Below are positions 1 through 8,692 of a DNA stretch of 64,000 bases, piece after piece (the stretch's first letter is position 1; every line of letters starts with the position of its first letter). The translations under genes were made by a program, and so were the position numbers. Source of the DNA: Spirochaetaceae bacterium (lineage in GTDB: Bacteria > Spirochaetota > Leptospiria > Leptospirales > Leptonemataceae); contig PBUB01000014.1 of assembly GCA_002729885.1 (NCBI GenBank), positions 207,081 through 271,080 of the forward strand, written 5' to 3'. The notes beneath the pieces are model-generated. The model ran no database searches. It saw nothing but the letters and a program-made list of their open reading frames with translations, and was not told where the DNA came from.

Positions 1-143
1 CTGCGTAGCTTCCAGTCCACCGGGTTCACTCCTGCAGCTTTAACACGAATAGCTACCTGATCGGGACCGGGAGTAGATTCCTTCAATTCGGTCCATTGAA
101 GCACATCGGGACCGCCGAATTTTGAGTACTGGATAGCCTTCAT
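1..143 (-). CDS. Quinone reductase-like MDR oxidoreductase, N-terminal part
   Basis: Partial gene entering from the left edge. The complement read from ATG at 143 starts MKAIQYSKFGGPDVLQW and continues through a PGPDQVAIRVKAAGVNPVDWK stretch. This is the standard first 47 residues of the zinc-independent medium-chain dehydrogenase/reductase family (NADPH:quinone reductase, zeta-crystallin type), with the family VKAAGVNPVD signature. The catalytic and Rossmann parts lie outside the window, so the substrate cannot be told. It lies 86 bp downstream of the MscS channel gene on the same strand and may be cotranscribed. No strong Shine-Dalgarno sequence is visible before the ATG. The family assignment is firm for so short a piece because the N-terminal strand pattern is highly characteristic. 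Confidence 0.75.
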   Translation of the reverse strand, partial: MKAIQYSKFGGPDVLQWTELKESTPGPDQVAIRVKAAGVNPVDWKLR

Positions 144-229
144 TGCATCAATGAAATGCAGCCGGTCGATTCTGACAAGAAGGCTTTAGTTCTTGCCATT
201 CCTGTTTATATTCCGATTCAGGCACCCGG

Positions 230-1315
230 TCAGTCTCCGTCGCCCAGAGCTGCGTAGGGAATTGTTGCCAATTCAAGCCCATCGCTCTCAAAAGATTCCA
301 GTATGGAAACATTAACCTCGCCCACAACCCTGTGATATTCCTTATAGTGAGTTACCCAGAAACGGTACTTGATTCGATGTCCCCAGGGTAAAATTTCTTT
401 AAGATAGACTTTCCATTTATCAATGTCCGGATGCTCTTCGCAAATCCTCTCGATGGAGCTCATTGCATGGCTAACTCGCTCCGCAGAGTTCGATGAGGCC
501 AGATGTAGACTGGTGGAGTGTCTTCGTCTCTCTCCGTAGGCACTAATGTTTACCAGTGGCTGGTTCGTAACAATTGCATTGGGTAGAAACAAAAGGGTAT
601 CGAATCGGGTTCGAATTCTGGTACTTCGCAGCCCTATAGCGTCCACCACCCCCTCGTATTCCTTATCTGCATCTATAATAACATAGTCTCCCATGCGAAA
701 GGGCCTGTCGGTAAAGATAGTAACTCCCCCGAAGGCATGGGCCAGGGTTTCTCGAGCGGCCATGGCCAGTGCAAAGCCACCAACACCCAGTCCAGCCAGC
801 AAAGAGTAGATGTTATATCCGGCATTGGACAGCGCAATAATCGCTCCCAGGACAATAATGGTATATTTCCCTCCGCGAATGATAATGGGAAATACCTGGT
901 CATCCAGCTTGGTTTCGGATTTTTCCGCTATGGGAGTTAGCCAGTGATCCAGAAGCTTCTCATATAGATTCGCAAGAGCTATACTAATAATCAAGGTGAA
1001 GACAACGGTAAAGACGCTATTGGCTCCTTCCTGTACCGCCGGTGATAGAGTAAGAACATCCAGGCCCAGGTAAGTAGTAAGCACAAATATTGCGGCGATG
1101 GATGGCCGAGCGATTACTGTAACGAGAATATCATCTACTTCGGATTCTGTCTTCTCTGCCAGTCTTCGCACCGCCGAATTCAACACCCAACGAAAGAGCG
1201 ATGCCAGCAACACAGCCAGAATCACTATACCCAGAAAGAAAAGAATCTGCCAGATGTCATTTCCCAGAAATTCAATATCCAGGAATTGACGAATATTCTT
1301 AAGCACTTCTTTCAT
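230..1315 (-). CDS. MscS-family mechanosensitive ion channel
   Basis: A 361-residue inner-membrane channel that would open under membrane tension to release solutes during osmotic downshock. Hydrophobic segments lie at about residues 22-42, 68-86, 100-118 and 145-163. A Gly/Ala-rich pore helix follows (GLGVGGFALAMAARE, about 175-189), and then the MscS beta domain with the family motif RPFRMGDYVII and a GLRSTRIRT stretch. The C-terminal alpha/beta vestibule domain runs to the end. It has one or two more membrane helices than E. coli MscS, as in the YbdG/YnaI-type subgroups. The ATG at 1315 gives MKEVLKN. A quinone-reductase-like gene follows on the same strand. Confidence 0.9.
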   Translation of the reverse strand: MKEVLKNIRQFLDIEFLGNDIWQILFFLGIVILAVLLASLFRWVLNSAVRRLAEKTESEVDDILVTVIARPSIAAIFVLTTYLGLDVLTLSPAVQEGANSVFTVVFTLIISIALANLYEKLLDHWLTPIAEKSETKLDDQVFPIIIRGGKYTIIVLGAIIALSNAGYNIYSLLAGLGVGGFALAMAARETLAHAFGGVTIFTDRPFRMGDYVIIDADKEYEGVVDAIGLRSTRIRTRFDTLLFLPNAIVTNQPLVNISAYGERRRHSTSLHLASSNSAERVSHAMSSIERICEEHPDIDKWKVYLKEILPWGHRIKYRFWVTHYKEYHRVVGEVNVSILESFESDGLELATIPYAALGDGD

Positions 1316-1430
1316 GGGCTACTCCAACCTGCGCCAGTTAGCATATCTGCGAAAAACGCAAGATATCATGGAAACAGACTCCCAGCGTTGTACTGCGCCT
1401 GCGGAACCTTGCAAGAGGTTTTTGACTCAA

Positions 1431-2357
1431 CTATTGAGGATGCTCCAGAAATTCCCTGTCCGCACGGTGCGACAGCCATGTTTCCAGCAAACTAATACCC
1501 AGAACTATGGTTCCTCCCAGAGCAGTTACCGGACCGGGTATTTCTCCCAGCAGAACGGCAGCCAGGATAATCCCATAAATAGGCTCAAGACTAACAATTG
1601 TTCCTACAACTCTGGCATCCAGATGTCGAATGCTGTAGGTCACCAGAAGGTACGGAAGTCCGGAGAAGAACAGAGCAATGTAGGCCAGTCTTAACCAGTC
1701 GGAATACCCCAGAGTCATCGTTCCAGGAGCGAAGAAAATAAAGAGCATTGCCGTGATAACGGATTCGTAAAAATTAATGGTAACGCTGGAAATGCGCTGT
1801 ACACTTTTTCTGGTTACAAGCATCACAACCGCCACCAGAAAACCCGAAGCAGTAGCAGACAGAAGACCGGACCATCCTCCTGCACGAATTCCATCCGGCG
1901 CAAGCAAAGCCAGTCCCAGTAATATGCCGAAGCCTGAAAGCAGGTTGCGAAAGCGAAATCGAACAGGAAAGAATACAGGTTCAAACAGGGAAAGCCATAC
2001 AGGGAATGTGAAAGTGGCAATCAGAGCTACCGCCACGCTGGTCATCTGAACCGCAAAAATGAATGTCCACCATTGTAGAGCCTGAAGAGAACCAAGCAGC
2101 ATTACTGACCGGATGTCTCGCGCATTACGAAGAGCCAGGGTTCGTCCGGTAAAATACATCAGGATTCCCAGGGCAATACACTGAATCAATGAGCGGCCAA
2201 ATACCACTGCGGATGCAGATGCGGGAATAACCTTCAATGCCGGTGCCAGAAACCCCAGAAGCAGGGCCGAAACATGTACCAACAACAGACTCTGTTTCCC
2301 GGGATCTGTACTCAATGGCTTACTGCCTCCATTCTGGCGCGAAAGACAGTCTCGCAT
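1431..2357 (-). CDS. EamA/DMT-family transporter
   Basis: A drug/metabolite transporter-superfamily permease with about ten hydrophobic helices arranged as two EamA halves. The first half contains the FAVQMTSVAVALIATFTFPVW stretch typical of helices 3-4, and the second contains SLEPIYGIILAAVLLGE, the classic helix 9 signature. The reading frame is open back to an ATG at 2414. I prefer the ATG at 2357 (MRDCLSRQ) because the extra 19 residues are polar and basic and would crowd the promoter space of the divergent patatin gene. The substrate is unknown; EamA proteins export amino acids, nucleobases or other metabolites. It is transcribed away from the phospholipase gene at 2466. Confidence 0.85.
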   Translation of the reverse strand: MRDCLSRQNGGSKPLSTDPGKQSLLLVHVSALLLGFLAPALKVIPASASAVVFGRSLIQCIALGILMYFTGRTLALRNARDIRSVMLLGSLQALQWWTFIFAVQMTSVAVALIATFTFPVWLSLFEPVFFPVRFRFRNLLSGFGILLGLALLAPDGIRAGGWSGLLSATASGFLVAVVMLVTRKSVQRISSVTINFYESVITAMLFIFFAPGTMTLGYSDWLRLAYIALFFSGLPYLLVTYSIRHLDARVVGTIVSLEPIYGIILAAVLLGEIPGPVTALGGTIVLGISLLETWLSHRADREFLEHPQ

Positions 2358-2465
2358 TGAACGACCTGTCCTCGTTTTTTCAGAAACTCTGGTGCGAGAT
2401 GCCATCCATTGCAAGATATTCTTGTTTTCCAGAGAGCCTCTTACAGAACTGCAAATCGTCGTGCC

Positions 2466-4715
2466 ATGGATATAAGGGAATTAAAGAACCAGGGAATATC
2501 TCTTGTTGCAGTTCTTCAACAGACTCCGCTATTTGAACAGACCTCCATAGAGACTATCAAGGACATCCTTCGAGAAGCGGACTCGGTGAGCTTCGGTCCG
2601 GATCAGGTTGTGATGATGCAGGGAGAGCCCGGAGATGCAATGTATGTTGTACTCAGCGGCAAACTCCGAGCCCGACAGTCCGGCAACCTGGTGGGAGAAA
2701 TCAATGCCGGCGAATTTTTCGGTGAAGCAGCATTGCTTACAGATGAAAAGCGTCAGGCCACCATTCAAACGGTTACAAGCTGCGATTTGATTCGCATTTC
2801 CAAGGAACTGTTTCAAAAGATTCTGGAGAAACATCCGGAACAAATGCAGGACGTGGCTTCCATCATTACACGCAGAGTCCAGAGCATCAAGGAGGCCAGA
2901 TACAGACCTCCTTCCACGGAAGTGATTTCCTTTTTGTCCAAACTGCCGATATTCGCAGATATTCCAGCAGCGCTACTGAAGAAGTTGGAGCCCATCGTGC
3001 AATGGGAAGACTTCCCGGACAGAGAAATGGTAGTGGAGCAGGGAAAACCTGGAGACGGAATGTATCTGGTTTTCAATGGACGGCTTCGCTGGACTACCAG
3101 GGACTCGGATGGTGAAATAGTAAGGGAAGGCATTTTTAGGCCAGGGGACGTATTCGGCGAGCTATCGGTGCTCACAGGAGAGGCCAGGTCGGCCACAGTG
3201 TTTGCAATCCGCGACTGCGAACTAATTCATCTGTCCGGAAAAAGCTTCGAGCGACTTGTCCATAGAGAACCCAGACTTCTACTGGCATTATCCAGAACTC
3301 TGGCGCGAAGGCTCACAGCTCCCACTGCTCAGGAAAAGAATCCAGCCAGAATATTCTGTATTCTACCGTTGCATCCCACTATCAATGTTTTCGATTTCTG
3401 TCACAAGCTAGCCCGGGTACTGCCGGGGCAGACCGGCGTCATGACTTCCACAGATATTCCTGGAGGCACCGGCGAAGATTCAGCAGAGAGTGTCGAGTTA
3501 AACAGTCGATTGGTGTCCATGGAACACAAAAACGACTACACCATCCTGGGCGCTTCCTATGAAGACACCGCCTGGACGCGAAAATGCTTGAGACACTGCG
3601 ATTACATTATTCTTGTGGCCGACGCAGCAGGAGCTCCTCAGTTCAGCCCTGTAGAGTTAAAGAGACTGAGCGGAGGTAGCACCCATGCGTTGGATCCCAG
3701 GGAGCTGGTTCTACTTCAATCAGGCAAAGAGACCTCGGCCGATGCTGCACCCTTCCTTGCCATTCGCAAAGTTCCTCATAAGCATATTAGAAAAAATCAA
3801 ACCTCTGACTTTCAGCGACTTGCGCGATCCCTTACGGGAACCTCTGTGAACCTGGTGCTTGGCGGAGGTGGAGCCCGAGGGCTTGCTCATATCGGACTCT
3901 ATCGCGCACTGCTGGAATCCAAGGTACCCATCGATGCAGTGGGAGGCACCAGCTTTGGAGCCATAATTGCCGCTGTAATTGCCCTGGGAAAAACTCCGGA
4001 CGAAATCCTGGAACTGGTTCAGAAGTATCTAATCGAAGCTGATCCAATGACCGAATATTCATTTCCTTTCGTATCGCTAATCAAAGGCCGTAGATACACC
4101 AACGCGATCAAGGGTGTGAGCGGAGAAGGCCACATCGAAAACCTGCAAATCCCCTATTTCGCCATCGCTGCAGACCTGACCTCCGGTGCTCCCAGGATTC
4201 TGGATCGAGGTCCACTGTGGATGGCCACGCGAGCATCCAGCTCCATTCCAGGACTGGCCCCCCCTTTACTTATGGACGATCATCTCCTGGTAGATGGCGG
4301 CATAGTAAACAATGTTCCCGCAGATGTAATGCGAGATCGAAGCGGAGGTAGGATTCTTGCGGTCCGAGTAGGTGAGGCCGGAGAGGTACCGGGGGATGCA
4401 GATATTGGACAACTAATAGCCGAGATGGGCGAATCACCTGCACTTACAAGGTTGCTTCGCAATCGGTTACGGGGCAAGAAAACTAGAATCAGGTACCCCG
4501 GATTTGGACAACTTTTATTGCGTTCCGCCATACTGGGTGGCGATGATCATGAAAGGATTTCCAAACAGGCCGCAACCATCTGGACGGAACTTCCTGTGCA
4601 GGAATACGGATTGCTGGACTGGGAATCGGCGGACGAGCTTATCGAAATCGGCTACAGCCATGCAATGAAGCATATGGAAAGCTGGAAGCATCGATTGCTC
4701 AAACCTGCCAGGTAA
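2466..4715 (+). CDS. Two-cNMP-domain patatin-like phospholipase (NTE-like)
   Basis: A probable serine lysophospholipase/esterase gated by cyclic nucleotides. Two N-terminal cyclic-nucleotide-binding domains (about residues 15-140 and 160-285) each carry a phosphate-binding cassette, FGEAALLTDEKRQAT and FGELSVLTGEARSAT, both keeping the phosphate-contacting Arg. A linker follows, then a patatin domain from about residue 460 with the oxyanion loop GGGGARG, the nucleophile motif GGTSFG and the catalytic DGG. This is the architecture of neuropathy target esterase and bacterial relatives such as Rv2565-type proteins, but without a transmembrane anchor. The frame is open to 2409; I chose the ATG at 2466 (MDIRELKNQG) because the upstream 19 residues look non-domain and overlap the divergent gene's promoter. 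A membrane-bound adenylate cyclase at 53.7-54.7 kb could supply ligand. Confidence 0.88.
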   Translation: MDIRELKNQGISLVAVLQQTPLFEQTSIETIKDILREADSVSFGPDQVVMMQGEPGDAMYVVLSGKLRARQSGNLVGEINAGEFFGEAALLTDEKRQATIQTVTSCDLIRISKELFQKILEKHPEQMQDVASIITRRVQSIKEARYRPPSTEVISFLSKLPIFADIPAALLKKLEPIVQWEDFPDREMVVEQGKPGDGMYLVFNGRLRWTTRDSDGEIVREGIFRPGDVFGELSVLTGEARSATVFAIRDCELIHLSGKSFERLVHREPRLLLALSRTLARRLTAPTAQEKNPARIFCILPLHPTINVFDFCHKLARVLPGQTGVMTSTDIPGGTGEDSAESVELNSRLVSMEHKNDYTILGASYEDTAWTRKCLRHCDYIILVADAAGAPQFSPVELKRLSGGSTHALDPRELVLLQSGKETSADAAPFLAIRKVPHKHIRKNQTSDFQRLARSLTGTSVNLVLGGGGARGLAHIGLYRALLESKVPIDAVGGTSFGAIIAAVIALGKTPDEILELVQKYLIEADPMTEYSFPFVSLIKGRRYTNAIKGVSGEGHIENLQIPYFAIAADLTSGAPRILDRGPLWMATRASSSIPGLAPPLLMDDHLLVDGGIVNNVPADVMRDRSGGRILAVRVGEAGEVPGDADIGQLIAEMGESPALTRLLRNRLRGKKTRIRYPGFGQLLLRSAILGGDDHERISKQAATIWTELPVQEYGLLDWESADELIEIGYSHAMKHMESWKHRLLKPAR

Positions 4716-4923
4716 TACTCGAACACCGTACTGGAATACAGGCAGGTTTCCGTTCGCGATCCAATTGCCTCAGTGTATTTAGCGACCTTCCTGAGTGCAC
4801 GTACCTGGCCCTTTCACGTAATTGTCCGGATCACAGGTCCACAGATCGCACCTGAATTCTGCGTATTGAGTCGACAGCCAGAACAGGGCAGTTGAAATCT
4901 GGCTTCCTGCACGGAGATCAATC

Positions 4924-5583
4924 ATGCGAAAATCCATCCTGGTCCTGATAATACTTTTTCTGACTTTTGCCTGCGATACTCAGAAGAGCAATCCAGGCAC
5001 AGAAACTGACTCTATGGATCGGAGCGAATTGGAAACGGACAGTACGGATGCCCCTGATAGCACTACCCTCCATATTCAGAGCATACGAAACCTGTACGCA
5101 GAGGCTATGAAAGTGCCAAAAACCAGCTTTGAGAAGAACTGCGGTGATGGCGCTCTGGTGTCGATAGTAGACGTACGAGAAAAAGACGGAAAACTACTGT
5201 GGATCCGTCATACGGGCGGCTACGATCACGGTTCCGTTTCTCATGAAGTCTTGCTATCAGGAAGCGAAGTCGTATTTGTTATGAAGGAAGAAAGAACCTG
5301 GAACTTCGATCCGGATCACCCGCCCACTGATACAGGCGAAAGCCAGACCATAGATGAAGCGAAGCAAAATCGATATTACTTTATGGACGGCGAATTGATT
5401 CGAGCACTGTTTAAGTCCGTTGTAGCTCGCTCCGTAAAAGGCGAATCGTTAGAAAAGAAACTCCAGGCTGCTCCCAATAAAGCTCATCCGACACCGGATG
5501 CAGGACAGGCCCTGGAAAAGGCGAAAAGCATAGTTTCTGGTTACAGGGGCTCCGGGCGAAATGCCTACTGGTGCAGTTACTAA
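4924..5583 (+). CDS. Hypothetical lipoprotein
   Basis: A 219-residue protein with a short basic N-terminus, a hydrophobic stretch and a lipobox-like LTFAC ending at Cys17, so a lipid-anchored periplasmic or surface protein. A Ser/Thr/Asp-rich spacer (about 20-45) is followed by a compact domain containing SIVDVREKDGKLLWIRH and HEVLLSGSEVVFVMKEER, a beta-rich pattern. C-terminal cysteine WCSY may pair with the Cys of FEKNCGDG. I recognise no named family. It stands alone between the phospholipase and the HEAT-like protein, with 208 bp upstream. Confidence 0.75.
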   Translation: MRKSILVLIILFLTFACDTQKSNPGTETDSMDRSELETDSTDAPDSTTLHIQSIRNLYAEAMKVPKTSFEKNCGDGALVSIVDVREKDGKLLWIRHTGGYDHGSVSHEVLLSGSEVVFVMKEERTWNFDPDHPPTDTGESQTIDEAKQNRYYFMDGELIRALFKSVVARSVKGESLEKKLQAAPNKAHPTPDAGQALEKAKSIVSGYRGSGRNAYWCSY

Positions 5584-5714
5584 TTTCGATTTTTACCAGA
5601 GCAGAGCTGCCTGTCCGGACACGCTGATGCTTTCCGGTGGGGAATAAGCCGGTTGATTTCAGGGCCGCAGGATTCATAATCTGTCAGAAATCCTTTCAGG
5701 AATCACTGAGCCCC

Positions 5715-6494
5715 ATGAAGCCTCTGCAGACCATTGCCTACGTATCGAATCATCGCTTTTTCTTTTCCGACTCCTCTTCCATCAAGAACTGGGATGGACA
5801 ATATGAAAATGAACCAGGGGAAGAAGGCCTGGGACTTGCTCCTGGAATCGTATCCATTCTCTGTTCTCGCAGCGAAGGTCCGGTTCCGGTATTTCTTGAA
5901 ATTCATTCCCGGGCGCCGGAATTGGGGCCCGTTCGATTTTGTAAGATAGTAGAAGCACCTATTGAAATCGAATCGGGTGATATTCGCATACTGGGAGAAC
6001 AGAATACAGAGGGAGAGCCGGGCCTGGAATTTAACGTTGAGCCCGGTTCATTCATCTTACGAATAAGCTTTGCGGATCTGGATACGGTACGTTCTGGAAG
6101 CGATCATGGAGCCGAGCACTACTGGCTGGAACTCTATCCCATGACAGAACTGTGGCAGGGTCTTTCGTTTGAAGTCCTTCGTCCCTACGAAACTCTGGAA
6201 CAGGCTATCACCGAGGACCATTCCTTCCAGGATGTGGAAGCGCTACACTGGTTGGCTCAGGATCCATCCCCTTCGATACGATGCTCATGTATCGTTGCTC
6301 TGGCCAGACAAAAACAGTTCAAAGCAGTACAGCATCTGGCATTGACGGATTCCTCCAGGTGTGTTCGAATGGTGGCCGTAGGAGCCCTGGCTTTGATGGG
6401 TGCCAGGGATTACCTGGAAATGGTGTCCGATCGGGAAACCGGCCTGATTGGCAGAACCGCTCAGAAACATCTGAATAGCCTGGACTTCCAATAA
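5715..6494 (+). CDS. Beta-domain protein with C-terminal HEAT-like repeats
   Basis: About 259 residues from the ATG at 5715 (MKPLQTIAYVSNHRFFF); the frame is open to a GTG at 5637 but the upstream residues look non-coding. The N-terminal 150 residues form an all-beta pattern with spaced aromatic residues, distantly reminiscent of ComJ/Nin-type domains (a YxxxxFxxxD start and a Gly-rich turn, then PGSFILRISF); this is a weak impression only. The C-terminal 90 residues carry HEAT-type helical pairs (EALHWLAQDPSPSIRCSCIVALARQ and VRMVAVGALALMGARDYL). No signal peptide, so cytoplasmic. A HEAT tail suggests protein-protein contacts. Function unknown. Confidence 0.65.
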   Translation: MKPLQTIAYVSNHRFFFSDSSSIKNWDGQYENEPGEEGLGLAPGIVSILCSRSEGPVPVFLEIHSRAPELGPVRFCKIVEAPIEIESGDIRILGEQNTEGEPGLEFNVEPGSFILRISFADLDTVRSGSDHGAEHYWLELYPMTELWQGLSFEVLRPYETLEQAITEDHSFQDVEALHWLAQDPSPSIRCSCIVALARQKQFKAVQHLALTDSSRCVRMVAVGALALMGARDYLEMVSDRETGLIGRTAQKHLNSLDFQ

Positions 6495-6688
6495 GACCTG
6501 CAGATGTTTCCCATCCGAGCCGAAAATAAAAGAACAGATTTAACGCTCAGTGCAATTCCAGCTTGAATGCCGGCCATTCGGACAGGGATATTTGCTTGCA
6601 TTGAAAAAGTCGTTAGTTTGCACTTTGAAGATCAACTGGCCGCACACTCTGCAATCAGGCCAGCTACTATCTGTCTCTGGAAGCAATC

Positions 6689-7687
6689 ATGGATGATAAA
6701 TTTCTAACTCAAAGAATCGTAAAAGCATTTCGCCACATCCCCCCTCTGGAGCTACCGGATGCGCCGGTTCATGCAATCAAGGGATTGAGCGAACACGATG
6801 CTGAACTACTCTATGATTCCTTCTGGGTAAAAACCGTCCGCGACCTGGCGGATCTAAAATTCGTGCACTGGGCTCAGGAAATCTGCGCACTAAGAGATGT
6901 GCCCCAGGAAAAAATCGATATGTACGGATTTCAGGACAAGCTGAACAAAGCATACGAACAGACTTCCATTCGTACACTCATGAAGTCTCCGGTGCATGTG
7001 CTCCAGGGCTTGAGTGAGGGAGATGCTACAAGATTGGAAGAAGCCTTTCGAGTACGCTCTGTAAAGGATCTGGCGAATTTGAAGTTTGCGCGGTATGCTC
7101 AAGAGATTTGCCGGGAGGCTTACAAAGATTTAAGCGCTCCCATTAGAAGCGATGGACCGCAACCTTTGCAGAAATCAGAGGAACCCGGAAGATGGTGGGC
7201 ACCCTTTATAGCTCTCATACTTACTATGATAGCGCTACTTCTACTGGCGTATTTCGCTCCGATTTGTTTTCCCGGGGATGGCCCTCCGGCCCTTGAAACT
7301 TCCAGCGAAGGAAATACTGAAGTTGCGCGAGACGATGCAAACACTGATATGGCGGATAGCACCGCAGATGCTTCTGAAAATGAACGGGCACCTACCATAG
7401 AAAAAGAAGATTCCGCGGCCAACAGTAACCCATCTGCAGATGAATCAGCCAGGAATAGTACCGAATCAGAAAGTCAGCCGACCCCAGATGACAGTTCCAG
7501 GCCCACTACCGATTCAGACCACAGACCCGGCGGCACCTACTATGTACAGCAGGGTGACACCCTTACCGACATCAGTCGCCGAATCTATGGAACCACGGGC
7601 CGCTGGAAAGAGATCTACGATGCGAATCGAGACAAGATCAAAGATCCTGACAACATCTTTCCCGGTGAAGTGCTCAGTCTTCCGTAA
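6689..7687 (+). CDS. LysM protein with duplicated helical module and one TM segment
   Basis: A 332-residue protein. Residues about 25-68 and 100-143 are two copies of a helical module with the pattern PVHxxxGLSExDAxxLxxxFxVxxVxDLAxLKFxxxAQEIC, resembling helix-hairpin-helix-like folds of the DUF4332 kind. A single membrane helix follows at about 170-191, then an acidic Ser/Thr/Asp-rich linker to residue 280, and a C-terminal LysM domain (YYVQQGDTLTDISRRIYG through NIFPGEVLSLP). The predicted topology is cytoplasmic repeats, inner-membrane anchor and periplasmic peptidoglycan-binding LysM. It may tether a cytoplasmic partner to the cell wall. No enzyme domain is seen. Confidence 0.82.
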   Translation: MDDKFLTQRIVKAFRHIPPLELPDAPVHAIKGLSEHDAELLYDSFWVKTVRDLADLKFVHWAQEICALRDVPQEKIDMYGFQDKLNKAYEQTSIRTLMKSPVHVLQGLSEGDATRLEEAFRVRSVKDLANLKFARYAQEICREAYKDLSAPIRSDGPQPLQKSEEPGRWWAPFIALILTMIALLLLAYFAPICFPGDGPPALETSSEGNTEVARDDANTDMADSTADASENERAPTIEKEDSAANSNPSADESARNSTESESQPTPDDSSRPTTDSDHRPGGTYYVQQGDTLTDISRRIYGTTGRWKEIYDANRDKIKDPDNIFPGEVLSLP

Positions 7688-8188
7688 ACATAGGATTGTT
7701 TCCGGTGCAATGGCTGAGACCCGGAACGGCTGCTATCAATAGTCATAAGCGGTCTTCTTAAGGCTACACCAGCGAAACCGACGCGGATGGTTACTGAATT
7801 AAATAGGCCAGCACGTCTTTCTCTTTGCCTTTCAATCGCACCAGTGCCTGCATTCTCAGGGATTCGTTGGAGGGACTATCGGGAGCAATCATCGTCGCAC
7901 ATAATTGATTTTTATTCAAAATTGACAACTCATTCCGCCGCACGGAGAAGCGAAGACTGCACCCTGCTACAGTCAGGTCCGAGAAACTCCGATGCATTCT
8001 GTCATAGCTTTCCTCTCGGTGACAACTGCCATTCCTGAATTACTGATTCCGCATTAGTCTTTTTCGCTCCTGACTCGGGGAGTACTCCATAAGAAATGCA
8101 TCATTACATCCAGGAGACTAGACGCTAAATTTTTTTTACTATGCTATATTCTCGGAAATTAGGTACACTGTATCTATGGAGGTTGCTT
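7688..8188. other. Intergenic region, mostly empty
   Basis: About 500 bases between the LysM gene and the small gene at 8189. A 68-codon open frame on the minus strand is listed separately with low confidence. A TATATT hexamer at 8145-8150 could be the -10 element of the small downstream gene, but no good -35 element sits at the right spacing. No hairpin terminator was seen after the LysM gene. Confidence 0.4.
7791..7997 (-). CDS. Possible small protein, doubtful
   Basis: A 68-codon frame convergent with the LysM gene. Its C-terminal half (SLRMQALVRLKGKEKDVLAYLIQ region) is a plausible amphipathic helix, but the N-terminal half is Cys/Ser/Arg-rich without pattern. A good Shine-Dalgarno sequence (GAGAGG) lies upstream but is better placed for a different ATG that opens only a ten-codon frame. 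It may be a decayed gene, a small protein or chance. No family recognised. Confidence 0.2.
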   Translation of the reverse strand: MHRSFSDLTVAGCSLRFSVRRNELSILNKNQLCATMIAPDSPSNESLRMQALVRLKGKEKDVLAYLIQ

Positions 8189-8482
8189 ATGCTCTCTCAA
8201 TGGAATGGATTTCGCGGCGCGAAGAAGGAACATGCAGACAAGCTACAGCACGGTCTGCTGGGCGAAGAGCCTGTGGATCTGCTTGTGGATGTACGTCCGG
8301 CTGAAGGTTCCAGCCAGGAGCATGCTGTAATAGAGATTCCCGCCGAGAATGCTGCTTTCGTGCTCCGGCATTTTTCCAGACTGGATGCTACGGAGGCAAG
8401 TTCCCGTATTCGCAGTCAGCTGGAAGAAGTAAGGAATTCAAGACAGCAAAAGCGACTGGCAAAAGGCGGCGATTGGTGGTAA
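8189..8482 (+). CDS. Small conserved-looking cytoplasmic protein
   Basis: About 97 residues from the ATG at 8189 (MLSQWNGFRGAKKEHAD). This start is well supported: a GGAGG Shine-Dalgarno sequence at 8178-8182 lies six bases before it. The frame is open further to 8141, but that ATG lies inside the probable promoter. The protein has a central beta-like stretch (EPVDLLVDVRP, HAVIEIPAENAAFVLRHF) and a charged C-terminal helix (IRSQLEEVRNSRQQKRLAKGG). No signal peptide or membrane segment. Family not recognised. Confidence 0.65.
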   Translation: MLSQWNGFRGAKKEHADKLQHGLLGEEPVDLLVDVRPAEGSSQEHAVIEIPAENAAFVLRHFSRLDATEASSRIRSQLEEVRNSRQQKRLAKGGDWW

Positions 8483-8640
8483 TCCCGAACGCAATACGGA
8501 TGAATCCTGAATCAGGCTAAGACAAATTCTAGGTTCATCCATTTAGAGGCCAAATACCGGATGCCGGATTCTCTGGGCCTTGAATAGTCGCCTGCCACGT
8601 GTCCGTTTCGGCGCCTGGAAAACCTCCGCACCGGCATCGC

Positions 8641-8669
8641 TGCCAGAAGATAAGCTTCATCATCTGGCA
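8641..8669 (-). other. Stem-loop downstream of the isocitrate dehydrogenase gene
   Basis: TGCCAGAAGAT at 8641-8651 and ATCATCTGGCA at 8659-8669 form an 11-bp stem with one mismatch and a seven-base loop, 24 bases beyond the stop codon of the minus-strand gene. No T-run follows, so it is not a classical intrinsic terminator; it could protect the 3' end of the mRNA. A second inverted repeat (AATTCCAT/ATGGAATT, about 8699-8719) overlaps the last codons of the gene. Confidence 0.4.
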
Positions 8670-8692
8670 ACGGCCGGGACAACATCCAGCGT

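Noticed and set aside
1340..1372. Inverted repeat ATATCTGCG/CGCAAGATAT upstream of the MscS gene
   Set aside because: The stem has a bulge and no T-run; it could be a leader hairpin, but the evidence is too thin to annotate.
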